From assembly GCF_026343335.1 (NCBI RefSeq), contig NZ_JAPELX010000001.1, positions 8,742,001 to 8,806,000 on the forward strand: 64,000 bases of DNA. The letters are read 5' to 3'. The position numbers and the translations under genes are program-made. Shown in pieces: positions 7,383 to 15,739 of the stretch. This stretch comes from Streptomyces sp. NBC_00078. Lineage in GTDB: Bacteria > Actinomycetota > Actinomycetes > Streptomycetales > Streptomycetaceae. The notes under the pieces were generated by a model. That model saw nothing but the letters and a program-made list of their open reading frames with translations. It made no database searches and was not told the origin of the DNA. The first letter of the stretch is position 1. Each line of letters opens with the position of its first letter.

Positions 7383-8558
7383 ATGCCGTCCCCGGTTTCG
7401 TCCGACCTGGTTGACTTCAACACGCTCGCGGTTCGGATGCTCCAGAGCACCGACCTGCTGGCGCGGCGGCTGCGTAGTCGCCTCGTTGAGGAGATAGAGG
7501 GATATCGTCTCGTCGACCCCGACAACGTCGTCGCGGAGCTCGCCGTCAACATCCGGGTTGTGCTCACCTCGTGCCTTCCAGACGCCCCACCCCCGCCTGA
7601 AGAGGCCCTCGCGGAGGCGGAGATCCGCGGCGCCGATCGCGAACGCCTCGGCGTCCCCCTAGAAGATGTCCTGCGTGGTTGGCGCATCGGTTTTGAACTC
7701 GCTTTTGATCATGCTCGAACGCTCGCGCATGAGTTGGATCTCAGGTCAGAGCCCGTGCTCGACTACACGCGCATGTTGCTTCGCGCCTTCGATCTCTACA
7801 CGTCAGCGATCGCGACCGGTCATCGCCGGGCCGAGTTGGATATGGCAGTCGTCTCAAATGAGCGGCAGAACCGCCTCGTTCGCCAACTGCTGCTCCACGA
7901 CGGATCTGCCGCCGACTCACTGAAGCATCTCAAGGCCCTCGGCTTGGACTCGTACGGCCAATGGCAGGCATTTTGCACCGAGAACCTAAACGACGACACC
8001 CGCACAGCCGTAAACCGCTGGATTCAACCCAGCCATCCTTCAGGTACACCCGCGGGTGTGGCGAGCGTCGTTGATCAGCACGTCATAGGTTTTCTTGCAC
8101 GTACTCCGCCGAAACCTCCAGCGCTCATTGCCCTTGGCGCCGAGGTGACACGGGAGGAATTGCCCGAATCGCTGCGCCAAGCACAGCGAGTGCACAACGC
8201 CGCACGGGCAGCAGGATGGTCCCGCGGGGTCGTGACGATCGACGATCTTGGGATCCGCGTCGCCGTCCACGACGATCGCGATGTCAGCGAAGTGATGCTT
8301 CGTCGCTACATCGACCCGGTGACACAGACCCGGAGTGGGGCTGCGGTACTTGAGACCGTCTGGCACTACTTCAACGCCGGGCAACAGGTGGACCGTACGG
8401 CCGAAGCAATGTTTGTCCACGCCAACACCGTCCGCTATCGGCTGCGCCGCTTCGAGGAACTCACGGCAACGGACTTGCGTGATGGTTGGGTGATCGCCAA
8501 CGTTGTCTGGGCATTGATCCGACAGAACCCGACGCTCCGCCCTGGTCTCGACCGCTGA
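7383..8558 (+). CDS. PucR/CdaR-family transcriptional regulator
   Basis: The 391-residue cytoplasmic regulator starts at ATG 7383. The C-terminal PucR helix-turn-helix is clear: VLETVWHYFNAGQQVDRTAE then FVHANTVRYRLRRFEEL and WVIANVVWALI (about residues 318-385). The middle section, HRRAELDMAVVSNERQNRLV followed by an alpha/beta region, matches the CdaR GGDEF-like domain. PucR proteins generally activate neighbouring catabolic genes in response to the substrate. Here it is transcribed divergently from the CoA-ligase operon, which is its likely target. Codon use is visibly less GC-biased at third positions than in genes after 10 kb, consistent with acquisition with that operon. Confidence 0.85.
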   Translation: MPSPVSSDLVDFNTLAVRMLQSTDLLARRLRSRLVEEIEGYRLVDPDNVVAELAVNIRVVLTSCLPDAPPPPEEALAEAEIRGADRERLGVPLEDVLRGWRIGFELAFDHARTLAHELDLRSEPVLDYTRMLLRAFDLYTSAIATGHRRAELDMAVVSNERQNRLVRQLLLHDGSAADSLKHLKALGLDSYGQWQAFCTENLNDDTRTAVNRWIQPSHPSGTPAGVASVVDQHVIGFLARTPPKPPALIALGAEVTREELPESLRQAQRVHNAARAAGWSRGVVTIDDLGIRVAVHDDRDVSEVMLRRYIDPVTQTRSGAAVLETVWHYFNAGQQVDRTAEAMFVHANTVRYRLRRFEELTATDLRDGWVIANVVWALIRQNPTLRPGLDR

Positions 8559-8600
8559 CGGTGGACACCTCGTAAGAGAGGATCTGCATCGCGGGAGGAC

Positions 8601-8720
8601 AAATGTCCGGAGTACAGGAACGAGGCCGTGAAGTTGGTGATCAACGCCGGCCGGACGGTGGCTGTGGTCGCCCGCGAGCCGGCGTGTCGCGTGCCGGGTT
8701 CAGTGGAGGCTCTGAACTAA
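8601..8720 (+). pseudogene. IS3-family OrfA (InsE-type) relic
   Basis: Forty codons read CPEYRNEAVKLVINAGRTVA then VVARE, matching the N-terminal helix-turn-helix of IS3 OrfA proteins, before switching to unrelated residues and TAA. There is no start codon, OrfB or inverted repeat. It marks the right edge of the catabolic block. Confidence 0.6.
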
Positions 8721-8783
8721 CGCGCCGACGGTAGTCGGTGCGACTCGACGCTTGCCGAGCCTGCGGGACGGAAGTGATCGGCG

Positions 8784-8935
8784 GTGAGTACGTCGAGCCC
8801 CGCGGAACCGTCGCTGACACTGATCAAGTTCTCCCGGCTCGCCATGCGCGGGATCCTCCTCGGATTGTCAGGTCCGCAGCTGGTGATGGCGAGCCTTGCC
8901 GCGGGCACCTTGATCCTGGGCCTCCATCTAACGGA
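8784..8935 (+). pseudogene. SCO6880-type conjugation membrane protein, N-terminal relic
   Basis: From GTG 8784 (GGAAG upstream) the frame reads into LIKFSRLAMRGILLGLSGPQ and then a hydrophobic segment LVMASLAAGTLILGL. This resembles the start of SCO6880-type proteins (PrgI-like) encoded in actinobacterial integrative conjugative elements: a basic stretch, GxLLGLS, then transmembrane helices. After about 50 codons the similarity stops at LHLTER and the frame degrades. The full-length family has several hundred residues. Confidence 0.45.
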
Positions 8936-9414
8936 AAGGCCCGTTTCATCTGGTCTCGGAACGTCCCGGCGGACTCACTCCCCACCTCGGTTACGGTGGA
9001 GTTTACTGACGCCCAAGGCGGCAGGTGGGCCACCAACCCAGGCGGGCACCTTGAAGCGCGGTGATCTGCTCGGCCGACTTCCCATGTCTTTGACGCGGTC
9101 GTGTGATGTCCGCTTGGTGATCATGCGAGCTCGAGGATGGTGAGTTGGTGCTTCTGGGCATGCATTGTGCCGGGCGATCTACACGGCGTCGCCTTTCTTG
9201 ATCATGGTCACGTCATCATGCCATGTTGCAGCGACTCGCCTCCACCATTCGGCGACAGGACATGGGAACTTGGCCGATCGATCGAGTGAAATCCACAGAA
9301 GCGCAGCCCCTTGCGCGACACCTGTTGCACTCGGTAGCTTCCAACGCAGAAGGCTTCTGAGCTGCACCTATCGAGACTTGATCAGCCACACGGAACCGCA
9401 CTCCCCGACAGAAG
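8936..9414. other. Gene-free stretch of decayed sequence
   Basis: I find no supportable gene. A short frame at about 8940-9064 reads SVTVEFTDAQGGRW and HLEAR, which looks like the end of another conjugative-element protein, but it has no start. The rest is low in coding signal on both strands. Confidence 0.4.
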
Positions 9415-9880
9415 CAGCGTGGCGTAGGTGATGGTGGCGCCGTCGATCTCCACGGGCTCGAGCACACCGCGGGGGGCGATGATGCCCGTGCGGCCCACGT
9501 TCCACTCCACGTCCAGCAGGCGGGTGACCTTCTCCACGGCGGGGAGCTTGTAGGCGATGGCCCAGCGCGGCGCCCGCGACCCGGATCCCGCTGCCCGCTG
9601 GTCGGCGGCCGGGTCGGCCTTGATGACGATGCCGTCGATACCGAACGGCAACTCGGCGCGCAGGGCGGCGATCTCGCGCACCCGGACCACAACCTCCTCC
9701 CCGGTGGTGACGACGATCCCGGGCACCGCGGTGGCGGCGGTGGTGTTCACCCCCAGCTGTACGGCCAGGGCCATCAGGTCGCTGTGTGCGAGCTCGCCGA
9801 GCCGCCCGGCGAGTGCGGGCGTGGGAGACGTCCTCCCCGGCGATACCGTCGCCGCGGGTGATCAGCCGGAACTGACGAGC
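9415..9880 (-). pseudogene. ligA: NAD-dependent DNA ligase (ligA) fragment, truncated and frameshifted
   Basis: The minus strand encodes the middle of LigA: RLITRGDGIAGEDV in one frame, then after a frameshift near 9800 the adenylation-domain end LPFGIDGIVIKADPAAD, SGSRAPRWAIAYKLPA, and the OB-fold start VEWNVGRTGIIAPRGVLEPV to ITYATL. The N-terminal catalytic lysine region, the rest of the OB fold, zinc finger, HhH and BRCT domains are missing. At about 155 residues out of about 700 it cannot work. It is a relic of a second, probably mobile-element-borne, ligase gene. Confidence 0.8.
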
Positions 9881-9941
9881 CGTCAATTGGCTAGCGGACA
9901 GCTTCGTTTGGTCTCGCAACCGGTCGAATGACATGGCCTCC

Positions 9942-10225
9942 TGATCGGCATCCTGCCCGCCGTGCCCTTCACCAGCGCCACGACCGTCCTAATGCCCGGT
10001 GACACCCTCCTGCTCCACACCGACGGGCTCACCGAGGCCCGGATCGGCGAAGACGTGCCACCTTGTACGGGGACGACTCCCCCGCGATTTCGCCGCCGAC
10101 CACGCCGGCAAGCCTCCCCATCGCGTGCTCCACGCCCTGACCGACCTGCTGGACAGCTTCGGCGACGGCCTCGACGACGACACCGCCCTGCGCGCCCTCG
10201 GCGTCCCACTCCCCGCCCCCAGACG
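9942..10225 (+). pseudogene. SpoIIE-type PP2C phosphatase C-terminal fragment, frameshifted
   Basis: The frame through 9962 gives TSATTVLMPGDTLLLHTDGL then TEARIGED, the standard C-terminal part of Streptomyces SpoIIE/RsbU-type phosphatases. Near 10055 the homology jumps frame and continues as LPRDFAADHAGKPPHRVLHA, DLLDSFGDGLDDDTALRALG. The metal-binding Asp in DDDTAL remains, but the sensor and first half of the catalytic domain are absent. It is abutted on the left by the ligA relic. Confidence 0.7.
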
Positions 10226-10514
10226 GGAAGACCAACAAACGGAAAACGCGCCCGTCTGCCCCGTCACGGGTCCGTCAGCAGGACGGAAGAAGACGGTGCC
10301 GCATCACGGAAGTCTCGGCTGCCCGCTCCGACGGCGCACACACCGACATCGCGTGCGTCGGTCCGGCTGCGGCGTCGCGTGCTCCGCCATAGAGTCGGCA
10401 CGGAGCGAGGAGGCCGTACTCGCGATGCCTCCGTCACTCCGAGACCGTGGTGCGAGTGCGAGTGCGAGAGCTGGCGCTGAGCCGCAAAGACGATGAACGG
10501 GAAGGGTGGGGCGC

Positions 10515-11624
10515 ATGGCCGGAGAGGTCGCGGCACCGACTCCGCAGTTGGTCCTGTCCCCGCTCACCAGAGCCGCGATCTTCCTGGTCGCGACGATCGA
10601 CCCCGGCGGCGAAGCGGTCACCCGGGACGTGCTGTCCCAGGTGAGTTCCCTGCAACGGTCTGTGGGCTTTCGTGCCGAGCCCGAGGGCAGGCTCAGTTGC
10701 GTCACCGGAATCGGCTCGCGGGCATGGAACCGTCTGTTCGCCGGTCCCCGCCCGGCTGACCTTCATCCCTTCCGTGAGGTGAGCGGGCCCGTACACCGCG
10801 CCGTGTCGACACCGGGCGACCTGCTCTTCCACATCCGTGCCGCACGCCTGGACCTGTGCTTCGCGCTCGCCGCGGAGATCATGGTCCGCCTCGGCGAGGC
10901 GGTGACCGTCTGCGACGAGGTGCACGGCTTCCAGTACCTCGACAAACGTGACCTGCTCGGGTTCGTCGACGGCACGGAGAACCCCACCGGGCCCGCCGCC
11001 GGCGCCGCCGTCCTGGTCGGGGACGAGGATCCCCGGTTCGCCGGCGGAAGCTACGTCACCGTCCAGAAGTACCTCCACGACCTCGACGCCTGGAACGCGC
11101 TCCCGGTCGAGACGCAGGAGAAGATCATCGGCAGGACGAAGCTGTCGGACATCGAGCTGGACGACAGCGCCAAACCGGCGGACTCGCATGTCGCCCTCAC
11201 CACCATCACCGACCCCGACGGCACGGAACACGAGATCCTCCGCGACAACATGCCCTTCGGCACCGTCGGGCGGGGCGAGTTCGGTACCTACTTCATCGGT
11301 TACGCCCGCACTCCCACGGTGACGGAGACGATGCTGGAGCGCATGTTCCTGGGCGCCCCGGGCGCGTCGCACGACCGGATCCTCGACTTCTCGACCCCTC
11401 TCACCGGATGCCTGTTCCACGCCCCCACAGCGGACTTCCTCGACGACCTGCCCGAACCACCCGGCGCGGAAGCGAGGAAAGGGGAAGAGGACGCGCAGGT
11501 GGACACCGACACCGAACCGCGCTCCGTCGTCACGCCGTCCGACAATCAGCCCCGGTCCTGCGATTCCTCGCTGGGGATCGGCAGCATGAAGCGGAGCACT
11601 CCCGATGAACAACCTGCACCGTGA
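10515..11624 (+). CDS. DyP-type heme peroxidase, encapsulin cargo
   Basis: The 369-residue dye-decolourising peroxidase has the heme-pocket motif GFVDGTENP (distal Asp), a proximal-His candidate in ADSHVAL, and REFGTYFIGYAR-like distal residues around RGEFGTYFIGYA. ATG 10515 follows AAGGG by 8 nt; a GTG three codons earlier is also possible. After the enzyme fold (about residue 320) comes a polar linker and SLGIGSMKRS near the end, which closely matches the cargo-loading peptide of DyPs packaged in family-1 encapsulins. Its last codons overlap the encapsulin start by 20 bp, so the two proteins are probably co-translated. Likely role: peroxidase activity sequestered in a protein shell during oxidative stress. 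Confidence 0.93.
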   Translation: MAGEVAAPTPQLVLSPLTRAAIFLVATIDPGGEAVTRDVLSQVSSLQRSVGFRAEPEGRLSCVTGIGSRAWNRLFAGPRPADLHPFREVSGPVHRAVSTPGDLLFHIRAARLDLCFALAAEIMVRLGEAVTVCDEVHGFQYLDKRDLLGFVDGTENPTGPAAGAAVLVGDEDPRFAGGSYVTVQKYLHDLDAWNALPVETQEKIIGRTKLSDIELDDSAKPADSHVALTTITDPDGTEHEILRDNMPFGTVGRGEFGTYFIGYARTPTVTETMLERMFLGAPGASHDRILDFSTPLTGCLFHAPTADFLDDLPEPPGAEARKGEEDAQVDTDTEPRSVVTPSDNQPRSCDSSLGIGSMKRSTPDEQPAP

Positions 11625-12417
11625 CCTGGCGCCCCTCTCCACCGCCGCATGGAACGACCTGGAGGAAGAGGCCCGGCGTACCTTCAGACGGCACGTCGCG
11701 GCACGCCGTGTCGTCGACGTCCCCGAGCCGTACGGAGTCGAACTGGCGGGCGTGGGCACCGGGCACCTCGACACCGTGGACGCTCCTGCCGACGGCGTGA
11801 TCGCCCACACGCGCCGCTTCCAGCCGCTGGTCGAGCTGCGCGTTCCGTTCACCGTCGACCGCCGGCAGGTCGACGACGTCGCCCGCGGGGCCAAGGACGC
11901 CGACTGGCAGCCGGCCAAGGACGCCGCACGGCAGCTTGCGTTCGCCGAGGACCGTGCGGTCTTCGAGGGATACGCGGCCGCAGGCATCGTCGGCCTGCGT
12001 GAGAGTTCCTCCAACTCACAGGTGCCGCTGCCCGCCGATGCACGCGACTACCCGGACGCGATCAGCCAGGCGGTCACTGCCCTGCGCCTGGCAGGTGTCG
12101 ACGGCGTGTACTCCCTGGCCCTGAGCGCCGAGGCGTACACGGCCGTCAGCGAGACCTCCGACCACGGCTATCCGATCATCAAGCACATCGCCAGACTGCT
12201 GGACGGGGACATCGTCTGGGCGCCCGCGATCGACGGCGCCTTCCTCCTGTCCACCCGCGGCGGCGACTTCGAGATGCATCTCGGCCAGGACGTGTCGATC
12301 GGCTACCTGTCCCACGACGCGACCAGCGTCACCCTGTACCTGGAGGAGACGCTGACCTTCCTCGTCCACACCGGCGAAGCAGTCGTGGCACTCGCTCCGC
12401 CGCCGGCCGGCACTTGA
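11605..12417 (+). CDS. Family-1 encapsulin nanocompartment shell protein
   Basis: The 270-residue protein begins MNNLHRDLAPLSTAAWNDLE and has the HK97-like shell signature of linocin M18/encapsulins: ARRTFRRHVAARRVVDVPEP, the E-loop/core VELRVPFTVDRRQVDDVARG, AEDRAVFEGY, and the conserved end DVSIGYLSHDATSVTLYLEE followed by FLVHTGEAVVAL. The length matches the family. It assembles into an icosahedral shell that binds cargo through the C-terminal peptide of its partner, here the DyP encoded immediately upstream with a 20-bp gene overlap. No iron-mineralising cargo gene is nearby. The start codon lies inside the DyP C-terminal sequence, so its own ribosome site is weak and coupling is expected. 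Confidence 0.95.
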   Translation: MNNLHRDLAPLSTAAWNDLEEEARRTFRRHVAARRVVDVPEPYGVELAGVGTGHLDTVDAPADGVIAHTRRFQPLVELRVPFTVDRRQVDDVARGAKDADWQPAKDAARQLAFAEDRAVFEGYAAAGIVGLRESSSNSQVPLPADARDYPDAISQAVTALRLAGVDGVYSLALSAEAYTAVSETSDHGYPIIKHIARLLDGDIVWAPAIDGAFLLSTRGGDFEMHLGQDVSIGYLSHDATSVTLYLEETLTFLVHTGEAVVALAPPPAGT

Positions 12418-12950
12418 CGGTCGGTTCCCGACTCGCGCTCGCGGAGTTGCTCGTCTCCGAGTCTCAGGCGAGGAGCCCCGCAGGCTCGGCAGGAACGATC
12501 GGCAGGAGGGACCGGGGGACCGGGGGACCGGAAGGATCGTATGAGCGGACGGCCACGACGTCCTCCAGCCGGCCGGAGCCGAACGCGGGCCGTCGGCGCA
12601 GCGCAGCATACGTTCGCTCGGCGACGGAGGCGTCACATCTCTGGCCCGAGCAGAGGTGCTGTCCGCGCGGCGTCAGCGCGGACCGATAGCCGCCTCGGCA
12701 GCTGTCTTGATCCGGGCTCCGAAGGCGTCGGCGTCCTTGCGGGCGGCGGCCAGCGCCAGAGCGACGACGACCTTGCCGAGGCCGTGCCCCTCCAGAACGT
12801 CTGCCGCTGCTGCACTGTTTGTGGACTTCCCCTGTCCGGGGGTGCGCTGGGCAAAGGCGATCGACGCGGCCGGCCGTGGGAATTCGGCGACTTCGGCCGC
12901 TTTCTGCTCTCTGTCGCTGGACTGCTGTCTTTGAAAGGTTCTCCCGCACC
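12418..12950. other. 533 bp without an assignable gene
   Basis: A GACCGGGG microrepeat occurs at about 12510-12530. A minus-strand frame (to 12673) contains VLEGHGLGKVVVALALAAA and a charged tail, which looks protein-like and might be the 3' part of a decayed gene, but I cannot identify it or see a start. The last ~50 bp should carry the promoter of the MFS gene. Confidence 0.35.
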
Positions 12951-14225
12951 ATGCCTTTGGCTCTGTTGGCCCTGGCTGTCGTCGCCTTCGGTATCGGCAC
13001 GACCGAGTTCGCCACGATGGGGCTGCTGCCCCAGATAGCCGACGGGGTCGGCGTGTCGGTGCCACACGCCGGCAACCTCGTGTCGGCCTATGCGCTCGGT
13101 GTCGTCGTCGGTGCCCCTCTGCTGACCGGTATCGGTGCGCGCGTACCGCACAAACGGCTCCTGCTGCTTCTCTCGGGGCTGTTCGTGGTCGGCAACGTCG
13201 CGTCCGCGCTCGCTCCTGACTTCGGTCTGCTGTTCGCGGCGCGTTTCCTGGCGGGCCTGCCGCACGGGGCGCTGTTCGGCGTCGGCGCCGTCGTCGCCTC
13301 CCGGCTGGTCGCTCCCGAACGGGCTGCGCGCGCTGTCTCGAAGATGTTCCTCGGGCTGACCGTCGCCAACATCGTCGGCGTCCCGGCCGGCACCGCCCTC
13401 GGGCAGCAGTTGGGGTGGCGGTCCGCCTATGGCGCCGTCGCCGTCATCGGCCTCGTCGCGCTCGCCGCGCTGGCCCTGTTCGTCCCTCACCAGCCACGCG
13501 GGCGGCAGTCCGGCATCCGGCACGAGATGCGGGCCATGGGCAACAGGCAGGTGGCGATCGGCCTGGCCACGGCAGTTGTGGGGTTCGGCGGGTTCTTCGC
13601 CGTCTACAGCTACCTCGTGCCGATGCTGACGCACCTGACGGGCATCTCCGACTCCTCGACCACGCTGGTCCTCGCGCTGTACGGGGTCGGCATGACGCTT
13701 GGCACGCTGATCGCGGGCCCCCTCACGGACCGTGCCCTGCGCCCGACCCTGTATGCGGGTCTCGCTCTGCTCGCGGCAGGGCTGGTGACGTTCTATTTCA
13801 CTGTCCACAGCACCGTGCCGGCCCTGGTGACGATCACCTTCATCGGTGCGATGGGATCCTTCATCACCACACCCGTCCAGATGCTGCTCATGGCCAAGGC
13901 GAAGAACGCTCCCACGATGGCCGCGGCCTCCAATCACTCCGCCTTCAACCTGGCCAACGCAGGCGGCGCATGGCTGGGCGGACTGGCCATCTCCGCGGGC
14001 TGGGGCTGGGCGTCACCCAACCTGGTGGGCGCCGCCCTTGCCGTAGCGGGCCTCGGTCTCGCGTTCACTGGCGGCCTCATGGACCGGGGAAGCCGACGCT
14101 CCGAGCTGATCACTGCGTCGGCCGTGGAAACCACGACGGAAGCGGGACAGGCCACGACAGGCCGGCCGAGGGGCGAAGCCACTCGCGTCGCACCACCGAC
14201 GGCAACGCCGGGGGAGCGGGGGTAG
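12951..14225 (+). CDS. MFS transporter, DHA1 (AraJ/YdhP-like) drug or sugar efflux
   Basis: ATG 12951, with GAAAGG about 12 nt upstream, begins the first membrane helix directly: ALLALAVVAFGIGTTEFATM, hallmark of the DHA1 AraJ/Cml subfamily. The loop 2-3 motif is GIGARVPHKRLLL, motif C-like segments follow (NIVGVPAGTALGQQLGWR), and about 12 hydrophobic segments are visible before a ~35-residue polar tail. At 424 residues the length is normal. Such proteins export drugs or small metabolites by proton antiport; the substrate is unknown. The preceding in-frame codons are not conserved and are not used. Confidence 0.85.
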   Translation: MPLALLALAVVAFGIGTTEFATMGLLPQIADGVGVSVPHAGNLVSAYALGVVVGAPLLTGIGARVPHKRLLLLLSGLFVVGNVASALAPDFGLLFAARFLAGLPHGALFGVGAVVASRLVAPERAARAVSKMFLGLTVANIVGVPAGTALGQQLGWRSAYGAVAVIGLVALAALALFVPHQPRGRQSGIRHEMRAMGNRQVAIGLATAVVGFGGFFAVYSYLVPMLTHLTGISDSSTTLVLALYGVGMTLGTLIAGPLTDRALRPTLYAGLALLAAGLVTFYFTVHSTVPALVTITFIGAMGSFITTPVQMLLMAKAKNAPTMAAASNHSAFNLANAGGAWLGGLAISAGWGWASPNLVGAALAVAGLGLAFTGGLMDRGSRRSELITASAVETTTEAGQATTGRPRGEATRVAPPTATPGERG

Positions 14226-14379
14226 CGGTTCGCCGCCCCGCGACCGAGGGTAGTGGCTCGTCGCCGGCACCACCGCTTGGTGGCGGGCGGGGCCTGTACG
14301 GGGACGATGCTTCGCCCGAATCAGGAGGGGTCTGCAGGTCCGGGTCTGCAGGTCCGGGTCGGGGGACCACGGGTAGCTG

Positions 14380-14523
14380 CGCCAGGTGCCGCCGCAGTAC
14401 TGCCCGCAGTGTGTCGGGCGGCAGCCGGCCGGGGTAGGGGGCCGCAGCGGTCACCAGTGCCCGGTGGCTGTCGAAATAACGCCCTACGGAGCCGACGGCG
14501 AACCCGGCCTCCGCGGCCACGTT
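14380..14523 (-). pseudogene. TetR-type regulator fragment
   Basis: A short minus-strand stretch reads VAAEAGFAVGSVGRYFDSHR and ALVTAAA, matching the second half of a TetR helix-turn-helix (AxxAGxxxGSxxRYF). It then runs through LRAVLRRHLAQLP into proline-rich junk. The upstream half of the DNA-binding domain is out of frame or missing. It is squeezed between the MFS gene and the dehydratase gene and may be the former MFS regulator. Confidence 0.45.
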
Positions 14524-14544
14524 TTGAAGGTGGTCAAGGACACC

Positions 14545-15543
14545 TCAGCCTGTGGCCACGGCTCCCTCGTGGCCGCCGCGGTTGATGAGTTCTGCGAACC
14601 GCTGGGCGCTGATGTTGCCCCCGGAGGCGATGATGCCGATCCTGCGCGGGAGGCGTTCGAGGCGCCCGGCCATGAGGGCGGCCAGACCGGTGGCGCCGCT
14701 GGGTTCGAGGACGATTTTCAGGTGTTCGAAGGCGAAGCGCATGGCGTCGATGATGTCGTCGTCGCTGACGAGGGCGATGGCGTTGACCAGGCGCTGGTTG
14801 ATGGGAAAGGTGATCTCGCCGGGAGTGGGCAGGGCTTGGCCGTCGGCGATGGTGCGGGGCACGGGGACGGTCACGCGTTCGCCGACGGCCAGGGAGCGCT
14901 TGGTGTCGTCGCCCGATTCCGGTTCGACACCGATGACCTTGATGGTGGGGTGAAGCTCCGTGGCGGTAATGGCACTGCCGGCGATGAGGCCGCCGCCACC
15001 GACGGGTACGACGAGTGCGTCGAGTTCGCCGGCCTCCTCGAAGAGTTCCAGCGCCGCGGTGCCCTGTCCGGCGATGACATGAGGGTGGTCGTAGGGCGGG
15101 ATGAGCGCCAGGCCGCGTTCAACGGCGAGGGCCTCGCCGAGGGCGGTGCGGTCCTCGGTGTACCGGTCATAGGTGACGATCTCCGCGCCGTAGCCGGCGG
15201 TGGCGTCCATCTTGTTCCGAGGGGCGTCCTCGGGCATGAGGATGACCGCGGTGGTGCCCAGTTCGCGGGCGGCGAGGGCGGTGGCCTGGGCGTGGTTACC
15301 GGATGAGTAGGCGGCGATGCCCTTGGCCAGCTGGTCGGCGGGCAGTTGGGCGGCGGCGTTGTAGGCGCCGCGGAACTTGAAGGCGCCGATGCGCTGGAAG
15401 TTCTCGCACTTGATGAACACCTCGGCGCCGACCAGTGCGTTGAGGGTGCGGGAGGTGAGAACGGGGGTGCGGTGGGCGATCCCGTCGAGACGTGCGGCGG
15501 CCTCGCGGACGTCGTCGAACGAAACCGGGTGTGCAGCGGCCAT
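14545..15543 (-). CDS. PLP-dependent threonine/serine dehydratase (ammonia-lyase, fold type II)
   Basis: The 332-residue enzyme has Lys56 in AFKFRGAYNA as the pyridoxal-phosphate Schiff base, the substrate loop YSSGNHAQA, and the phosphate-binding VPVGGGGLIAGSA. The C-terminal SGGNIS matches biosynthetic-length serine racemase/threonine or threo-3-hydroxyaspartate ammonia-lyases, which lack the regulatory ACT domain. It probably deaminates a hydroxyamino acid to a keto acid. AAGGAA lies 7-12 nt before ATG 15543. The YheO-type regulator gene is 196 bp upstream on the same strand, an arrangement seen with hydroxy- or D-amino-acid catabolic genes. The exact substrate cannot be told from sequence. 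Confidence 0.9.
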   Translation of the reverse strand: MAAAHPVSFDDVREAAARLDGIAHRTPVLTSRTLNALVGAEVFIKCENFQRIGAFKFRGAYNAAAQLPADQLAKGIAAYSSGNHAQATALAARELGTTAVILMPEDAPRNKMDATAGYGAEIVTYDRYTEDRTALGEALAVERGLALIPPYDHPHVIAGQGTAALELFEEAGELDALVVPVGGGGLIAGSAITATELHPTIKVIGVEPESGDDTKRSLAVGERVTVPVPRTIADGQALPTPGEITFPINQRLVNAIALVSDDDIIDAMRFAFEHLKIVLEPSGATGLAALMAGRLERLPRRIGIIASGGNISAQRFAELINRGGHEGAVATG

Positions 15544-15739
15544 GGTGGATTCCTTGCGGTGGTGAGAAGTCGGACGAAGTCGGACCAGAAGCCTGCGGGT
15601 GCTCGGGGCGACAGCTACCAGCCCGTGATGCGCGGCCGGAAGCCTCTATCGCGACGGCGACATCAGACCCGTACTGCCGATCAGCGACAGTGCCGTGAAC
15701 GTGGGGCCGGGCGAACCGGCGCGGGACATGAACACCCTT

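Noticed and set aside
10434..12014. 526-codon minus-strand frame over DyP and encapsulin
   Set aside because: Antisense of two well-recognised proteins; no coding character or ribosome site.
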